Shown: positions 1-9,413, counted from the first letter of the stretch. The stretch is 64,000 nucleotides of DNA from JAIXWP01 sp964428835 (GCA_964428835.1 CAYRZQ010000005.1:1-64000), one strand, 5' to 3'. Numbers and translations: made by a program. Notes: generated by a model from the sequence alone, not told the origin.

Positions 1-278
1 AATTGAAGGAACAGGCCACAACAGAGAAATACTATCAAGGTGCTGAAAAGGAATTCGAGCAGTTGTTTGCCAAGATTGAGCCTAATAAAGGTCAAGATTT
101 GTTGAAATTTAAATCGCAGATCAAAGAATATTTGGAAAATGAAATCGTTTCCCGCTATTACTACCAAGACGGACGCATCCGTCACTCCTTGCCTCAAGAC
201 CCGTGTATCCTGAAAGCGAAAGATGTATTTGCTTCAACTTATAAAACGATTTTGACAGGTGTTGGCAGCAAGAAGTAA
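1..278 (+). CDS. C-terminal end of S41 (C-terminal processing) peptidase, 5' truncated
   Basis: The reading frame is open from the window edge, so only the last 92 or so residues are present and the true start lies outside. The tail is charged and helical, and contains a segment reading EEIVSRYYYQ-like (here ENEIVSRYYYQDGRIRHSL) followed by a DPCI/LKAKDVF stretch. This is the pattern I associate with the C-terminal helical extension of Bacteroidota carboxy-terminal processing proteases of family S41, periplasmic serine peptidases with a PDZ domain. The catalytic Ser/Lys and PDZ parts are not visible, so the family call rests on this tail alone. The O-antigen ligase-like gene begins 17 bp downstream on the same strand, so the two may be co-transcribed. 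Confidence 0.6.
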   Translation, partial: LKEQATTEKYYQGAEKEFEQLFAKIEPNKGQDLLKFKSQIKEYLENEIVSRYYYQDGRIRHSLPQDPCILKAKDVFASTYKTILTGVGSKK

Positions 279-295
279 GTGGTGACCAAGACCTT

Positions 296-1885
296 ATGAC
301 CGCCTCTCAGCGTATTAAAACTCTCGACATCCTTCAATGGATGGGTTTTGCCATAGTATTGGTGGCTTTGCCATTCTCTAATTTTTTCATTTCGTTTGGT
401 TCTTTTTGGCTCGTTGGAGTTTGGCTATTAAATCTGTTGAACGCACATTTTACCGATCGTTCGGCAAGGAGCTATTTTGTTGATTTTCTTCATAACAAAG
501 CCTATCACTCAACGACCCTGATCTTCATGCTTCCTTTGATTGGATTGCTGTGGACAGAGGACTTCAAGTTTGCCGCATGGGATTTGCGCACAAAATTGCC
601 CTTATTATTTATGCCCTTGCTTGTATCAACATTGCGCCCAATGTCAGCGCGCGCTGTAGAAGGGTTATTGGCGGTTTTTGTCAGTGCGCTGGGAGTGGCG
701 GCGCTGTTATGTATCGGAGTTTATCTTGGATATGGTAAAAAGCCAATATTGAACATTCGCGACATTTCGGTTTTCATATCGCACATTCGATTCAGTATGC
801 TGTTGGTATTTGGCGCAGCGATTGTGCTACTTCAATGGCTCCGCAAGGGCCGTTGGGTAGTTCCGGCAATTGTTTTACTACTCATATACTTCTATTTCAT
901 TTGGCTCATCGAGTCTCTCACAGGCGTGAGTCTTTTATTGGTAGTAGGATTCATTTTGGCGTTTATTTTCTTTTCAAATAGAGAAAATAAGCTTCTTAAG
1001 TGGACGCTACCATTATTGTTGTTGACTGGAAGCGTTGCCGGCAGTGCTTTTGTTTATTCGGAGTATAGAGAGTATTTCACAGCAGAAACATTGGATAAAG
1101 ACAATCTCGAACTGCAATCTCCGCGGGGCGCGGCCTACACTCATCACAAGGAAAGCACGATGGTCGAAAATGGAAAGTTAATCTATTACTATCTCTGTTG
1201 GGATGAGTTGCCTACCGCTTGGAATAACAGAAGTAACATACCATTTGACTCTCTGGACAATAAAGGCAATTTAATCAAATGGACACTCGTTCGTTATCTT
1301 ACGTCAAAAGGACTGCGAAAAGATTTGGATGGTGTTAATGCCTTGACACTAGAGGATATAGAAAATATAGAGAAGGGCATTCCCAACTATCTCTTCCCAA
1401 GCCAATCAGGGATTTCAAAAAGATTGAATAAAGTTTTTTTTGAATACGACAACTATCGAAATGGCGGAACACCGAATGGACATTCGGTTTTTCAGCGTAT
1501 TGAATTCTGGAAGACGGGAGTGAGAATTTTTATGAATCACCCGTTCCTTGGCGTGGGAACCGGAGATTTGAAGAAATCGTTTAAGGATCAGTATGAACAA
1601 GATCAATCAAAGCTTATAGAGAAAAATCGCTTGCGTGCTCACAATCAGTTTCTCACTTTTTTTATCACCTATGGATTAATTGGTGGGCTTCTGTTTGTCT
1701 TTTTCTTCTTTTATCCTTTGTTTTACAATGAAGTTCGAAGGAATCCTTATTATATCGTTTTGATTGCAATTTGTGCAATATCTTTTTTGACGGAGGATAC
1801 ACTGGAAACTCAAGTGGGCGTGACGTTCTATGCGTTTTTTCACCCATTCATTTTGAAATTTCTAAAGTCAAATAAAGAAATCTAA
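296..1885 (+). CDS. O-antigen ligase / polymerase family (Wzy_C-like) membrane protein
   Basis: This 529-residue polytopic inner-membrane protein has about ten hydrophobic segments and a long polar extracytoplasmic loop at roughly residues 255-415. After the loop comes the family signature: an amphipathic WKTGVRIFMNHPFLGVGTGD stretch, then RAHNQFLTFFITYGLIGG near residue 450, then the last transmembrane helices. In this superfamily (WaaL, Wzy) the large loop with a conserved His/Arg transfers or polymerises undecaprenyl-linked sugars; RAHNQ supplies these residues here. The ATG at 296 fits the first hydrophobic helix. The 3' end overlaps the convergent GT9 gene by 18 bp. Facing glycosyltransferase and undecaprenyl-diphosphatase genes support a surface-polysaccharide role. 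Ligase and polymerase cannot be separated from sequence alone. Confidence 0.8.
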   Translation: MTASQRIKTLDILQWMGFAIVLVALPFSNFFISFGSFWLVGVWLLNLLNAHFTDRSARSYFVDFLHNKAYHSTTLIFMLPLIGLLWTEDFKFAAWDLRTKLPLLFMPLLVSTLRPMSARAVEGLLAVFVSALGVAALLCIGVYLGYGKKPILNIRDISVFISHIRFSMLLVFGAAIVLLQWLRKGRWVVPAIVLLLIYFYFIWLIESLTGVSLLLVVGFILAFIFFSNRENKLLKWTLPLLLLTGSVAGSAFVYSEYREYFTAETLDKDNLELQSPRGAAYTHHKESTMVENGKLIYYYLCWDELPTAWNNRSNIPFDSLDNKGNLIKWTLVRYLTSKGLRKDLDGVNALTLEDIENIEKGIPNYLFPSQSGISKRLNKVFFEYDNYRNGGTPNGHSVFQRIEFWKTGVRIFMNHPFLGVGTGDLKKSFKDQYEQDQSKLIEKNRLRAHNQFLTFFITYGLIGGLLFVFFFFYPLFYNEVRRNPYYIVLIAICAISFLTEDTLETQVGVTFYAFFHPFILKFLKSNKEI

Positions 1886-2845
1886 CACTTCGGTAGCACT
1901 GATTTCCAGGTCACCTTCGGCGGGGTGAACAGGTGCTGTAATGACATGTGAGTTTTTACCGATTGGCGCCCATCTGCCTGCATGAATGGGTCGCATTGGG
2001 GAGTAGAGTCCAACCACGCGTATGTTGAGCTGTGAAGCAATGTGAAGAGGTCCAGTGCTTGCCGCTACTAATCCATCGCACTGACCAATGAGTGCGATAA
2101 GCTGTTTTAAATTCAATTTTCCTGTCAAATCCAACACTCCATCCATTATAAGATTGGAATTGGCCTTAATCTTTTCGCCTTCAGCAGCGGTTCCAGTTAT
2201 TACTGGAGTGATATTGTTTTGCAAGAGTAATGATGCCAGCTCTTCAAACTTTTTTAAACTCCAGTTTACAGCGCTCCCTTTAGAAAGGCAATGCAAAATG
2301 ACATAGCGCTGATTGGTTTTTTTTATAAAAAAATCTTCTATTGAAATGTTTGGAGTTTGAAAACCTGAAAGTGCATTAAGTTCTGAAAGCGTTGGTATGT
2401 CTGTAATTCCGAGAGGACTCAGAAGCTTTATGTTCAATTGGCTTTCATGCAAATCTGATTTTCTTCTAGAAAAAAATACAGGTCTATTGCATTTGGTAAG
2501 TGTGTACCACCGGCGAGCGGTTGCGATACGATAGCGAATTCCGGCCTTTTTCGTTAGCCATACTATTTCTTTCTTTGGAAAAACATGTATTGCTACATCA
2601 GCATGAATTGAACGCACTGTATTCAATTGCTCTGTTGGTGACATGTTTTCCAATAGGTCCCAATTCAAAAAATGATCTACATGCGCACAGGCCTCGATGA
2701 TATCTTGAGTGTAAGATTTACCTAAGAAAGTTATTTTTACTTTGGGGAAATATTTCTTGAGGAGGCCGCACATAGGCAGTGTAAGCATGACATCGCCAAT
2801 GCTATCGGGTCGTGAAATGAGTATGTGTTCAGGATTTATTTTCAC
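1868..2845 (-). CDS. Glycosyltransferase family 9 (heptosyltransferase-like)
   Basis: This is a GT-B glycosyltransferase of the ADP-heptose:LPS heptosyltransferase family, which adds a sugar to lipopolysaccharide core at the cytoplasmic membrane. The N-terminus reads HILISRPDSIGDVMLTLP, the family's opening strand and glycine loop. The C-terminal half carries CDGLVAASTGPLHIASQL and GLYSPMRPIHAGRW, the donor-binding region. I place the start at the GTG at 2845, giving MKINPEHILI and 325 residues. An ATG at 2926 in the same frame would add a 27-residue leader unlike the family and deep inside the upstream gene. With the GTG start the overlap with the GT2 gene is 17 bp, which suggests translational coupling. 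The specific acceptor sugar is not known. Confidence 0.83.
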   Translation of the reverse strand: MKINPEHILISRPDSIGDVMLTLPMCGLLKKYFPKVKITFLGKSYTQDIIEACAHVDHFLNWDLLENMSPTEQLNTVRSIHADVAIHVFPKKEIVWLTKKAGIRYRIATARRWYTLTKCNRPVFFSRRKSDLHESQLNIKLLSPLGITDIPTLSELNALSGFQTPNISIEDFFIKKTNQRYVILHCLSKGSAVNWSLKKFEELASLLLQNNITPVITGTAAEGEKIKANSNLIMDGVLDLTGKLNLKQLIALIGQCDGLVAASTGPLHIASQLNIRVVGLYSPMRPIHAGRWAPIGKNSHVITAPVHPAEGDLEISATEVLDFFI

Positions 2846-3590
2846 GGTGGAGCAACATAAGTTTGTAATACTTGCGGTAGGTAGCGTATGCAGAGAGACG
2901 CGCAATCGTAAAGCCCGCTTTGCCATCTAGGAATCCCACCTTGATAATAAGGTTCTTGATATACTGCACGATAACTTTTATGATGATCATCGGCCATGAG
3001 ACTTTTTTATTTTTCTTAAAAAGCTCTTTACTCGCGATACCTGAGAAAAATTCGATTTGTTTGAGATGATCTTCTTGGGTGTAATAACTGTAATGTAGCA
3101 AATCTCCAGGAAGAAAACCCGTTGGCGAACCATCAATTACTTCGAGACGATCATGAGGGTTTACGCCCATCCAGCGTGCCTCCAACTTGAGTACCAGTCT
3201 TACTTTGGTATCTGGATACCAGCCGCTATGTCGAATCCAAGTTCCGCAATAGTTGGTGAGTCTATTAAAGCGGTATCCTTTGTGTGTCGGATTATTATTT
3301 TTTAATTCTAAAATGCTTTTTGTGAGACTTGGGTCAAGGGCTTCGTCAGCATCCAGAGATAGAATCCAAGGATGTGAAGCTTGATCGATGGCGAAATTTT
3401 TCTGTTCGATATGTCCTGCAAAAGGATTTTGAATGAAACGGACGCCAAATTCTTTGCAGATATTTTCTGTATTGTCTTTTGAAAATGAATCGACTACAAC
3501 AATCTCATCTACTACGGAAACAAGGCTTTCGAGACAACGTCGAATGTTTCTCTCCTCATTGAATGTGATAATTGTAGCGGAGATTTTCAT
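2829..3590 (-). CDS. Glycosyltransferase family 2 (WaaE/KdtX-like)
   Basis: This 253-residue GT-A enzyme opens with MKISATIITFNEERNIRRCL and VDEIVVVDSFSKDNT, the nucleotide-sugar-binding fold. It has the metal-binding acidic motif SLDADEALDP near residue 95. The middle region (GYRFNRLTNYCGTWIRHSGW, then PDTKVRL) is typical of the LPS-core glucosyltransferase-like WaaE/KdtX branch. The C-terminus has a basic amphipathic or hydrophobic segment that probably attaches it to the membrane. It lies 9 bp after uppP and overlaps the GT9 gene, so the block looks like one transcription unit for lipid-linked or LPS-core sugar addition. The sugar and acceptor are not predictable from the sequence. Confidence 0.85.
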   Translation of the reverse strand: MKISATIITFNEERNIRRCLESLVSVVDEIVVVDSFSKDNTENICKEFGVRFIQNPFAGHIEQKNFAIDQASHPWILSLDADEALDPSLTKSILELKNNNPTHKGYRFNRLTNYCGTWIRHSGWYPDTKVRLVLKLEARWMGVNPHDRLEVIDGSPTGFLPGDLLHYSYYTQEDHLKQIEFFSGIASKELFKKNKKVSWPMIIIKVIVQYIKNLIIKVGFLDGKAGFTIARLSAYATYRKYYKLMLLHRENKS

Positions 3591-3599
3591 ACCGAATGA

Positions 3600-4391
3600 T
3601 TAGTCGGTTATGGTGAGGTTGACTCCTTGCCAAATAAGCAATAATAATACAGCGCCAAGAATGATGCGGTAGTATCCAAAGGCCTTGAAGCCATATTTGG
3701 TAAGGATTGCAATGAATCCCTTGATAGCGATGACAGCTACAATAAAAGCTACAATATTTCCTATAATGAGAATGATAATATTGTCTGAACTAAACACGTC
3801 GGGTGAATCTTTTAGGCCTTTATAAAGCTTTAATACACTTGCTCCAAACATTGTGGGTACGGCCAAAAAGAATGAAAATTCAGCGGCTTGTTTGCGTGTA
3901 AGGCCTTGGGTCATTCCACCAATGATAGTTGCGGCAGACCTTGAAACACCTGGAATCATTGCCAAGCACTGGAATAATCCGATTTTAAGAGCCTTGGGGT
4001 AAGTGATTTCTGCTTCGTTTTTGGGGTTGAGATATTTATCGATAAAAATCAATACGATGCCACCGATGAGCAGGGTTGCCGCGACCACGGTGACACTTTC
4101 CAAGAGGGAATCTATCCAATCTTCTAGCAACAAGCCGAGGACAACTGCGGGAATGAAAGCGACGAATAATTTGTAATAGAAATCAATTGATTGAAAGAAG
4201 CGCTTCCAGTAGAGCAGAACCACGCTTAAAATAGCAGCAAACTGGGTAGTGATAATGAAAATCTTCGTGAATTCATCATCGGGAGCACCGAGCAGATGTT
4301 GGGCGATAATCATATGCCCGGTACTTGACACGGGTAAAAACTCTGTAAGCCCTTCTACGATGGCGATGATGATCGCTTGAATCAGCGTCAT
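3600..4391 (-). CDS. uppP: Undecaprenyl-diphosphatase UppP (BacA)
   Basis: UppP removes a phosphate from undecaprenyl diphosphate and regenerates the lipid carrier for peptidoglycan and O-antigen. The 263-residue protein has both family signatures: EGLTEFLPVSSTGH at residues 13-26, containing the catalytic Glu, and PGVSRSAATIIGG at 147-159, containing the essential Arg. About eight transmembrane segments are present, and the length is normal. The gene starts 6 bp after the DUF3098 gene and is followed by two glycosyltransferase genes that depend on the same lipid-linked sugar economy. In many relatives truB lies directly after uppP; here truB is about 12 kb away. Confidence 0.96.
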   Translation of the reverse strand: MTLIQAIIIAIVEGLTEFLPVSSTGHMIIAQHLLGAPDDEFTKIFIITTQFAAILSVVLLYWKRFFQSIDFYYKLFVAFIPAVVLGLLLEDWIDSLLESVTVVAATLLIGGIVLIFIDKYLNPKNEAEITYPKALKIGLFQCLAMIPGVSRSAATIIGGMTQGLTRKQAAEFSFFLAVPTMFGASVLKLYKGLKDSPDVFSSDNIIILIIGNIVAFIVAVIAIKGFIAILTKYGFKAFGYYRIILGAVLLLLIWQGVNLTITD

Positions 4392-4397
4392 GGCCGC

Positions 4398-4637
4398 TTA
4401 GTTTTTTGGACGAAGCATAATGCCGTATCCAACAATGGCATAACCGATGAGAATGGTGATAGGCGCGAGAGTTATTCTTCGGGTGCTGAAGAGCTCTTCT
4501 GCGTTGAAAGTATTGGGATCGGGTGAGCCTCCACCGCTCATAAGGATATAGCCGAGGGTGACCACGACCAACCCAATGATGATTACCAAATAATTCTTCT
4601 TGCCCAGGGCAAAGCTAAAAGATGAGGTTTTGCTCAT
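4398..4637 (-). CDS. DUF3098 family membrane protein
   Basis: This is a 79-residue protein with two predicted transmembrane helices, at about residues 16-33 and 56-75. The short polar loop between them contains the conserved GGGSPDPNTFN stretch and the IF/LFSTRRITLAPI segment. Both are typical of DUF3098, a Bacteroidota family of unknown function usually encoded between ftsX and uppP. The uppP neighbour is present here, but the gene before it is a response regulator instead of ftsX. A TATATTTG box lies 19 nt upstream of the start. Family membership is clear; the function is not. Confidence 0.88.
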   Translation of the reverse strand: MSKTSSFSFALGKKNYLVIIIGLVVVTLGYILMSGGGSPDPNTFNAEELFSTRRITLAPITILIGYAIVGYGIMLRPKN

Positions 4638-4656
4638 ATACCAACGTTGTTTGTGG

Positions 4657-4664
4657 CAAATATA
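4657..4664 (-). promoter_or_regulatory. -7 promoter box (TATATTTG) for the DUF3098-uppP-GT run
   Basis: On the minus strand this reads TATATTTG, an exact match to the Bacteroidota -7 consensus TAnnTTTG, 19 nt before the DUF3098 start. No clear TTG-type -33 element is visible at the usual distance, and the region beyond it is the end of the response-regulator gene. The downstream genes could also be read through from the two-component operon. Confidence 0.35.
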
Positions 4665-4672
4665 AACAAACC

Positions 4673-5368
4673 TTAGCCATCCACTAACTTGAAGCCTCGA
4701 CCGTGAATATTAATGATTTCTATGGCCTTGTCTTCTTTGAGGTGTTTGCGAAGTTTGGCAATGTAAACGTCCATGGAGCGACCGTTAAAGTAGTTGTCGT
4801 CACCCCAAATAGCCTTGAGGGCGAAACTGCGTTCCATGATGCCGTTTTTGTTTTTGCAAAGTAGATAGAGCAATTCGTTCTCTTTGGTGGTGAGCTTGAA
4901 TTCTTGATTGTTGTGAAGGAGTCGCTGCTTATTGTAGTCGAAGTGGTATTCTCCGATTTTAAATTCTTTTACTTCTTCTCCATCTTCAGGAAGTGCAGCG
5001 GTGCGACGAAGGATAGCATTCATTCGTACTAACAACTCTTCCATACTGAATGGCTTGGTCATGTAGTCGTCTGCGCCTGCTTTAAAACCTTCCAATGTAT
5101 CTTCCTTCATGCTTTTGGCGGTGAGGAAAAGAATAGGAGTGTGTTTGTCTTCCTCACGAATTTCAGCGGCGAGTGTGAAACCATCCTTTACAGGCATCAT
5201 CACATCGAGCACCAGAAAGTCGTAGGTGTTTTTCTTGTAGAGCTTGCTACCTTCAGCGCCGTCAATGGCGAGGTCTGTTTCAAAGCCTTTTGCGTTTAGA
5301 TATTCGGTAAGCAAAGTACCGAGGTTGGGATCATCTTCACAGAGTAAAACTCTAACTTTCTTTTTCAT
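4673..5368 (-). CDS. OmpR/PhoB-family response regulator
   Basis: This 231-residue two-domain regulator has an N-terminal receiver (about 1-120) with the acidic pair E11/D12, the phospho-acceptor Asp55 in FLVLDVMMPVKDGF, the switch Thr in FLTAKS and the Lys in DYMTKPF. The C-terminal winged helix (about 135-231) ends in the recognition-helix pattern GRSMDVYIAKLRKHL followed by INIHGRGFKL. It overlaps the end of the kinase gene by 17 bp, so the two are a translationally coupled pair. It resembles the RprY-type regulators of Bacteroidota. The regulon cannot be inferred, although the genes downstream are envelope genes. Confidence 0.95.
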   Translation of the reverse strand: MKKKVRVLLCEDDPNLGTLLTEYLNAKGFETDLAIDGAEGSKLYKKNTYDFLVLDVMMPVKDGFTLAAEIREEDKHTPILFLTAKSMKEDTLEGFKAGADDYMTKPFSMEELLVRMNAILRRTAALPEDGEEVKEFKIGEYHFDYNKQRLLHNNQEFKLTTKENELLYLLCKNKNGIMERSFALKAIWGDDNYFNGRSMDVYIAKLRKHLKEDKAIEIINIHGRGFKLVDG

Positions 5369-6842
5369 ATTTTCTTGGTATATGTATCGTAAATGTGCTT
5401 CCTTTTTTTACTTCACTTTCAACTTCTACGGTTCCGTTATGCTTTTCAATCACGCCTTTCACGTAGCTCAAGCCCAGGCCGAAACCCTTTACGTTGTGGA
5501 CGTTTCCAGTTGGAACACGATATAGTTTATCAAAAATTTTTCTTTGGTTTTCTCGAGAAATTCCAATTCCATTATCTTTAAAATCTACGGCAATTCCATT
5601 GAGTTCATCACGAGTGAAGATCTCTATCGTTGGTTCTGTTTCACTGTATTTAATGCCGTTGTCAATCAAGTTATAAATCACGTTAGTGATGTGTAAATGG
5701 TCTCCCTCGATGATTGGGTTGCTAGCGTCAAGGTGTTTTATAATTTGACCTTTTTTCTTCTTCACTTGAATTTCAATATTGCGAATCACTTGATCGATTA
5801 CCTCGTGAAGGTTCACTTTGTTGATTCGCAACTGCATTTCTCCTTGCTCAAAAATGGCCGTTCTCAATACGTTTTCTACCAGCACTCCGAGTCGCTTATT
5901 TTCCTCATTAATCATGCCGATATAAGTCTGCATTGCGCGTTGACTTTTTTGCATATCGGGGTCGTTCATTGCTTCGCATGCCAGAGAGATAGTCGCAATA
6001 GGGGTTTTGAGTTCATGCGTCATATTATTGATGAAATCATTCTTGATGTCGCTTAACTTCTTTTGGCGATAAATGGTGCCGATAGAGAAGGAGAAAAGAA
6101 ACATAATGACAATCAACAGAACTCCTGACAGAGCAAGATTGGTCCACATAGATCGCACGAGATAGCCACGTTGATTAGGGAACCAAACACGTAAATAATT
6201 TATATCACTGTAAGGGTCATTTGGAAATAGTTGGCACTTGTAGCCGTCGCTCACAAACTGTTCAATGTATTCTTTATTCTCTTCACTGATCACTTCGGGT
6301 GAACGCATCTTATCGAAGATGGCAAATTTGAAATCGGCTTTAATTCCGTAGTTTTCAAGCTCGCTTGTGATAAGGCTATCGAGTCGAGTCGTGTCTACAC
6401 GTTCTGAAATTGTTTTAGCTACGATGTCTACATCCAGCGCTCCGCCCATAATATCGTCTAACAGACCAGATTGTTTGAGGATAGTGCTTTGATCCAGGCC
6501 ACCATCACCGAGTTTATTATAGAAGGCAGAGTCTCGACTTTCGTCCAATTTGGCGTTGGCTACATAGTTGGAAGATTTATCTCGAGATTTAATAACGATA
6601 TTCTTTTTACCTCTACCTGACACTCGCACACTTGCTGGGTTTGCAGCGCCATCAGCAATTTTTTTCGCCTCTTCCAGCTCAATAATATCTGCTACTCGGT
6701 GAAGCGCCTTACTCACATTGGTTGCAAAGTTTTGTTCTCTCAGTTGGAAGGTATTGTTCACCCAATAGAGCTGCAATGCAATCAAACCCGCTACCGAAAA
6801 GGTGCTGAGGGCGATAAGTATTTGCAACCGTAATAATTTCAT
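5352..6842 (-). CDS. Membrane sensor histidine kinase
   Basis: This 496-residue kinase has one transmembrane helix at about 7-28, a periplasmic sensor of about 200 residues without a recognised fold, a second helix at about 234-256, and then the catalytic core. The phospho-accepting His276 lies in FINNMTHELKTPIATIS. The N box NVIYNLIDNGIKYS, the G1 box FKDNGIGIS and the G2 box GFGLGLSYVK are intact, so it should be active. It is the first gene of the minus-strand run and overlaps its regulator gene by 17 bp. The domain layout resembles RprX-type kinases. The signal sensed is unknown. Confidence 0.94.
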   Translation of the reverse strand: MKLLRLQILIALSTFSVAGLIALQLYWVNNTFQLREQNFATNVSKALHRVADIIELEEAKKIADGAANPASVRVSGRGKKNIVIKSRDKSSNYVANAKLDESRDSAFYNKLGDGGLDQSTILKQSGLLDDIMGGALDVDIVAKTISERVDTTRLDSLITSELENYGIKADFKFAIFDKMRSPEVISEENKEYIEQFVSDGYKCQLFPNDPYSDINYLRVWFPNQRGYLVRSMWTNLALSGVLLIVIMFLFSFSIGTIYRQKKLSDIKNDFINNMTHELKTPIATISLACEAMNDPDMQKSQRAMQTYIGMINEENKRLGVLVENVLRTAIFEQGEMQLRINKVNLHEVIDQVIRNIEIQVKKKKGQIIKHLDASNPIIEGDHLHITNVIYNLIDNGIKYSETEPTIEIFTRDELNGIAVDFKDNGIGISRENQRKIFDKLYRVPTGNVHNVKGFGLGLSYVKGVIEKHNGTVEVESEVKKGSTFTIHIPRKYEKES

Positions 6843-6988
6843 TTTCTAAATAATGAGTGCAAAGTACGGCAGAGTTTGATTTGTTAAAATCATATCAAGC
6901 CCATTGCTTAACTACTTTTAACAGCGGCTGAACGGATTGCAATACAAACGAATACGGCGTGGTGATAATTCAGCCGTGGTATATGGCA

Positions 6989-7021
6989 GTTCATCCGAGG
7001 TTGTTTTTTTGGAGGATGAAC
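6989..7021. promoter_or_regulatory. 8-bp inverted repeat in divergent promoter region
   Basis: The 210-bp gap between the divergent kinase (6842, minus) and receptor (7053, plus) genes contains GTTCATCC at 6989-6996 and its exact inverse GGATGAAC at 7014-7021, separated by a T-rich 17-nt spacer. It lies 31 bp upstream of the receptor start. It could be an operator or a 5' leader hairpin. No convincing -7/-33 pair was found for either gene. Confidence 0.25.
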
Positions 7022-7052
7022 GTATCTGATGTTTGCTTAAAATTTCTGAATC

Positions 7053-9413
7053 ATGCGACAACATTTACTTTTTCTACTCTTGATTTCACTGTTCAGTTTT
7101 AGCGCTGCCAATGCTCAGAACGCGGGCACAATAAGAGGATCGGTGATAGACAAGCAAAGCCAATTTCCGCTTTATGGTGTTCAGGTAGTGGTGACCTCTA
7201 CCAATCCGTTGATGGGCGCCGTAACCGATGGAGATGGTTATTATAGAATAACGAATGTGCCCGTGGGTCGTGTGAATATTGAAGTAAAGTATACAGGTTA
7301 TGAACCTCAAACGTTTTCAAACCTGCTATTGAATTCTGGGAAAGATCTCGAGTTGAATATTCAGCTAATAGAAAGCGTGAACACCTTGACTGGTGTGGAG
7401 ATTGTGGCCACTGAAAATAAGTCTGAGTCGGTTAACAAGATGTCTTCTGTGTCGGCTCGTTCGTTTAGTGTAGATGAAGCCATGCGATATAGCGGAACGC
7501 TTCAGGATCCTTCGCGCATGGCTCAAAACTATGCGGGAGTGAGCGGCGCGAGTGATGATAGAAATGACATCATTATTCGTGGAAATAGTCCGACAGGCGT
7601 ATTGTGGCGCTTGGAGGGAATAGATATTCCCAGCCCCAATCACTTCGCAACAGTAGGCACCACAGGTGGACCAATTTCATTATTAAATATAAATAACTTA
7701 GCAAATAGTGATTTCGCGACAAGCGCATTCTCAGCGGACTATGGCAACGCGCTTTCTGGAGTGTTTGATTTGCGATTGAGAAGCGGCAATCGTGATAAGC
7801 GCGAATACATGGCGCAAATGGGATTTAATGGTTTTGAGCTTGGTGCCGAAGGGCCATTCAAGCAAGGGGGAAGCGCTACCTATATTGTCAATGCGCGCTA
7901 TTCATTTTTAGAAATAATGAATCAGCTTGGTGTGAATTTCGGCACCGGTAGTGCCATTCCGGAGTACCAAGACATTACATTCAAGGTTGATTTGCCAACA
8001 AAAAAGGCTGGTAAGTTTTCCATTTTCGGGATTGGCGGTAGTAGTTTTATTGACTTCAACGGAGCTGATGAAGAAGATGGTGATAATTTATATTCGAGCA
8101 ATCGCGAAAACCAACAGTTCAGAAGTACGACGGGAGTTGTAGGAGCTTCACACACTTATTTTTTTAATGAAAAAACTCAAGGTAAAGCAATCATTGCGGC
8201 ATCCACAGGCGGCACGGACGGCTATACGGATACCCTTGATGTAGCTGGCAATGCTTATCGCTTCTATGGTGTTACGCAAAGACAAAATAAGTTGAGCGCT
8301 CATTATTATGTGAATAGCAAACGCAGCGCACGTAACACTATCAAGGCTGGAGTAATGTATGATCATTACTTGATTGACGTGCGTGATAGTTTGTTGTACG
8401 AAGGCAATCGCTTTTTTACGCAAACAGATTTCGAAGGGGATGCTGGATTGGCGCAGGCCTACGTATTGTGGCAAAATCGCCCCACTGATCGATGGACTGT
8501 AAACACAGGCTTACATGGACAGTATTTTGTGTTTAATGATAGTTATATCGTGGAGCCGCGCGTTGGCGCCCGCTACGCGACGAAGCCAGGACAAAGCTTG
8601 AATTTTGGCGCGGGACTTCATAGTCAGTTACAACCGCTGCCAACATATTTCAGTCGTGAAGAATTGGATAATGGTCAAGTGGTTGCCAACAATAAAACTC
8701 TGGATTTCAACAAAGCTGCTCATGCCGTAATTGGATATGATATTCAGATTAATGAGTTTTGGCGTATGAAGTCGGAGGTCTATTATCAGTATCTTTTTGA
8801 TATTGCTGTGGATCGCTTACCATCGTCCTTTTCGATGTTGAATACCGGAGCTGATTTCACATTCCCCAACAATGCTGACTTGGTGAATGAAGGAGAGGGT
8901 TTCAACTATGGACTGGAATTGACGCTGGAGCGGTTTTTAAGCAAAGGATTTTACTTCTTAATGACCACATCTATTTTTGAGAGCCAATACCGAGGAAGCG
9001 ATGATGTATGGAGAAATACAGCCTTTAATGGAAATTATGTATTTAATGTGTTGGGCGGAAAAGAGTTTAAGATTAATGAAAATAGCGTCTTCACGGTGGA
9101 TGCACGTTTCACAATAGCAGGAGGACGCATGTTTACTCCTATTGATTTGGAGGCTTCCATAGCACAAAATGAGGAGGTTCGTTTCGACAACGAGGCATTC
9201 AGTCAGCAATATGATCCATACGCCCGTTTTGATTTTAAGCTTGGTTATAGAATTAACCATAAGAAATTTGCGCAGGCATTCGCTTTCGATGTGCGCAATG
9301 TAACAGGGCGTGAGAATGTTTTCCTTCAGTCGTTCAATAACAGAAGTGGGCAAATAGAGACCTCATATCAGACTGGATTTTTTCCTGTTTTCCTTTATTC
9401 TGTGTATTTTTAA
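7053..9413 (+). CDS. TonB-dependent receptor-like outer membrane protein with carboxypeptidase-regulatory N-domain
   Basis: The 786-residue protein starts with a signal peptide (MRQHLLFLLLISLFSFSAAN). Next is a CarboxypepD_reg-like beta-sandwich at about 25-110 (GTIRGSVIDKQSQFPLYGVQ, then TDGDGYYRITNVPVGR), then a plug-type domain with IIIRGNSPTGVLWRLEGIDI near 175-195. The rest is beta-strand-rich and ends in an aromatic residue (VFLYSVYF), as expected for a 22-strand barrel. No clear SusC signature is present and no SusD gene is adjacent, so the substrate is unknown. The kinase gene starts 3 bp after the stop and the LytTR gene overlaps that kinase, making a three-gene unit. The barrel may be the sensor's target or its signal source. 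Confidence 0.85.
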   Translation: MRQHLLFLLLISLFSFSAANAQNAGTIRGSVIDKQSQFPLYGVQVVVTSTNPLMGAVTDGDGYYRITNVPVGRVNIEVKYTGYEPQTFSNLLLNSGKDLELNIQLIESVNTLTGVEIVATENKSESVNKMSSVSARSFSVDEAMRYSGTLQDPSRMAQNYAGVSGASDDRNDIIIRGNSPTGVLWRLEGIDIPSPNHFATVGTTGGPISLLNINNLANSDFATSAFSADYGNALSGVFDLRLRSGNRDKREYMAQMGFNGFELGAEGPFKQGGSATYIVNARYSFLEIMNQLGVNFGTGSAIPEYQDITFKVDLPTKKAGKFSIFGIGGSSFIDFNGADEEDGDNLYSSNRENQQFRSTTGVVGASHTYFFNEKTQGKAIIAASTGGTDGYTDTLDVAGNAYRFYGVTQRQNKLSAHYYVNSKRSARNTIKAGVMYDHYLIDVRDSLLYEGNRFFTQTDFEGDAGLAQAYVLWQNRPTDRWTVNTGLHGQYFVFNDSYIVEPRVGARYATKPGQSLNFGAGLHSQLQPLPTYFSREELDNGQVVANNKTLDFNKAAHAVIGYDIQINEFWRMKSEVYYQYLFDIAVDRLPSSFSMLNTGADFTFPNNADLVNEGEGFNYGLELTLERFLSKGFYFLMTTSIFESQYRGSDDVWRNTAFNGNYVFNVLGGKEFKINENSVFTVDARFTIAGGRMFTPIDLEASIAQNEEVRFDNEAFSQQYDPYARFDFKLGYRINHKKFAQAFAFDVRNVTGRENVFLQSFNNRSGQIETSYQTGFFPVFLYSVYF

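Noticed and set aside
2846..2926. Longer N-terminus for the GT9 gene
   Set aside because: The extra 27 residues overlap the GT2 gene and precede the family's first strand; the GTG at 2845 gives a normal start.
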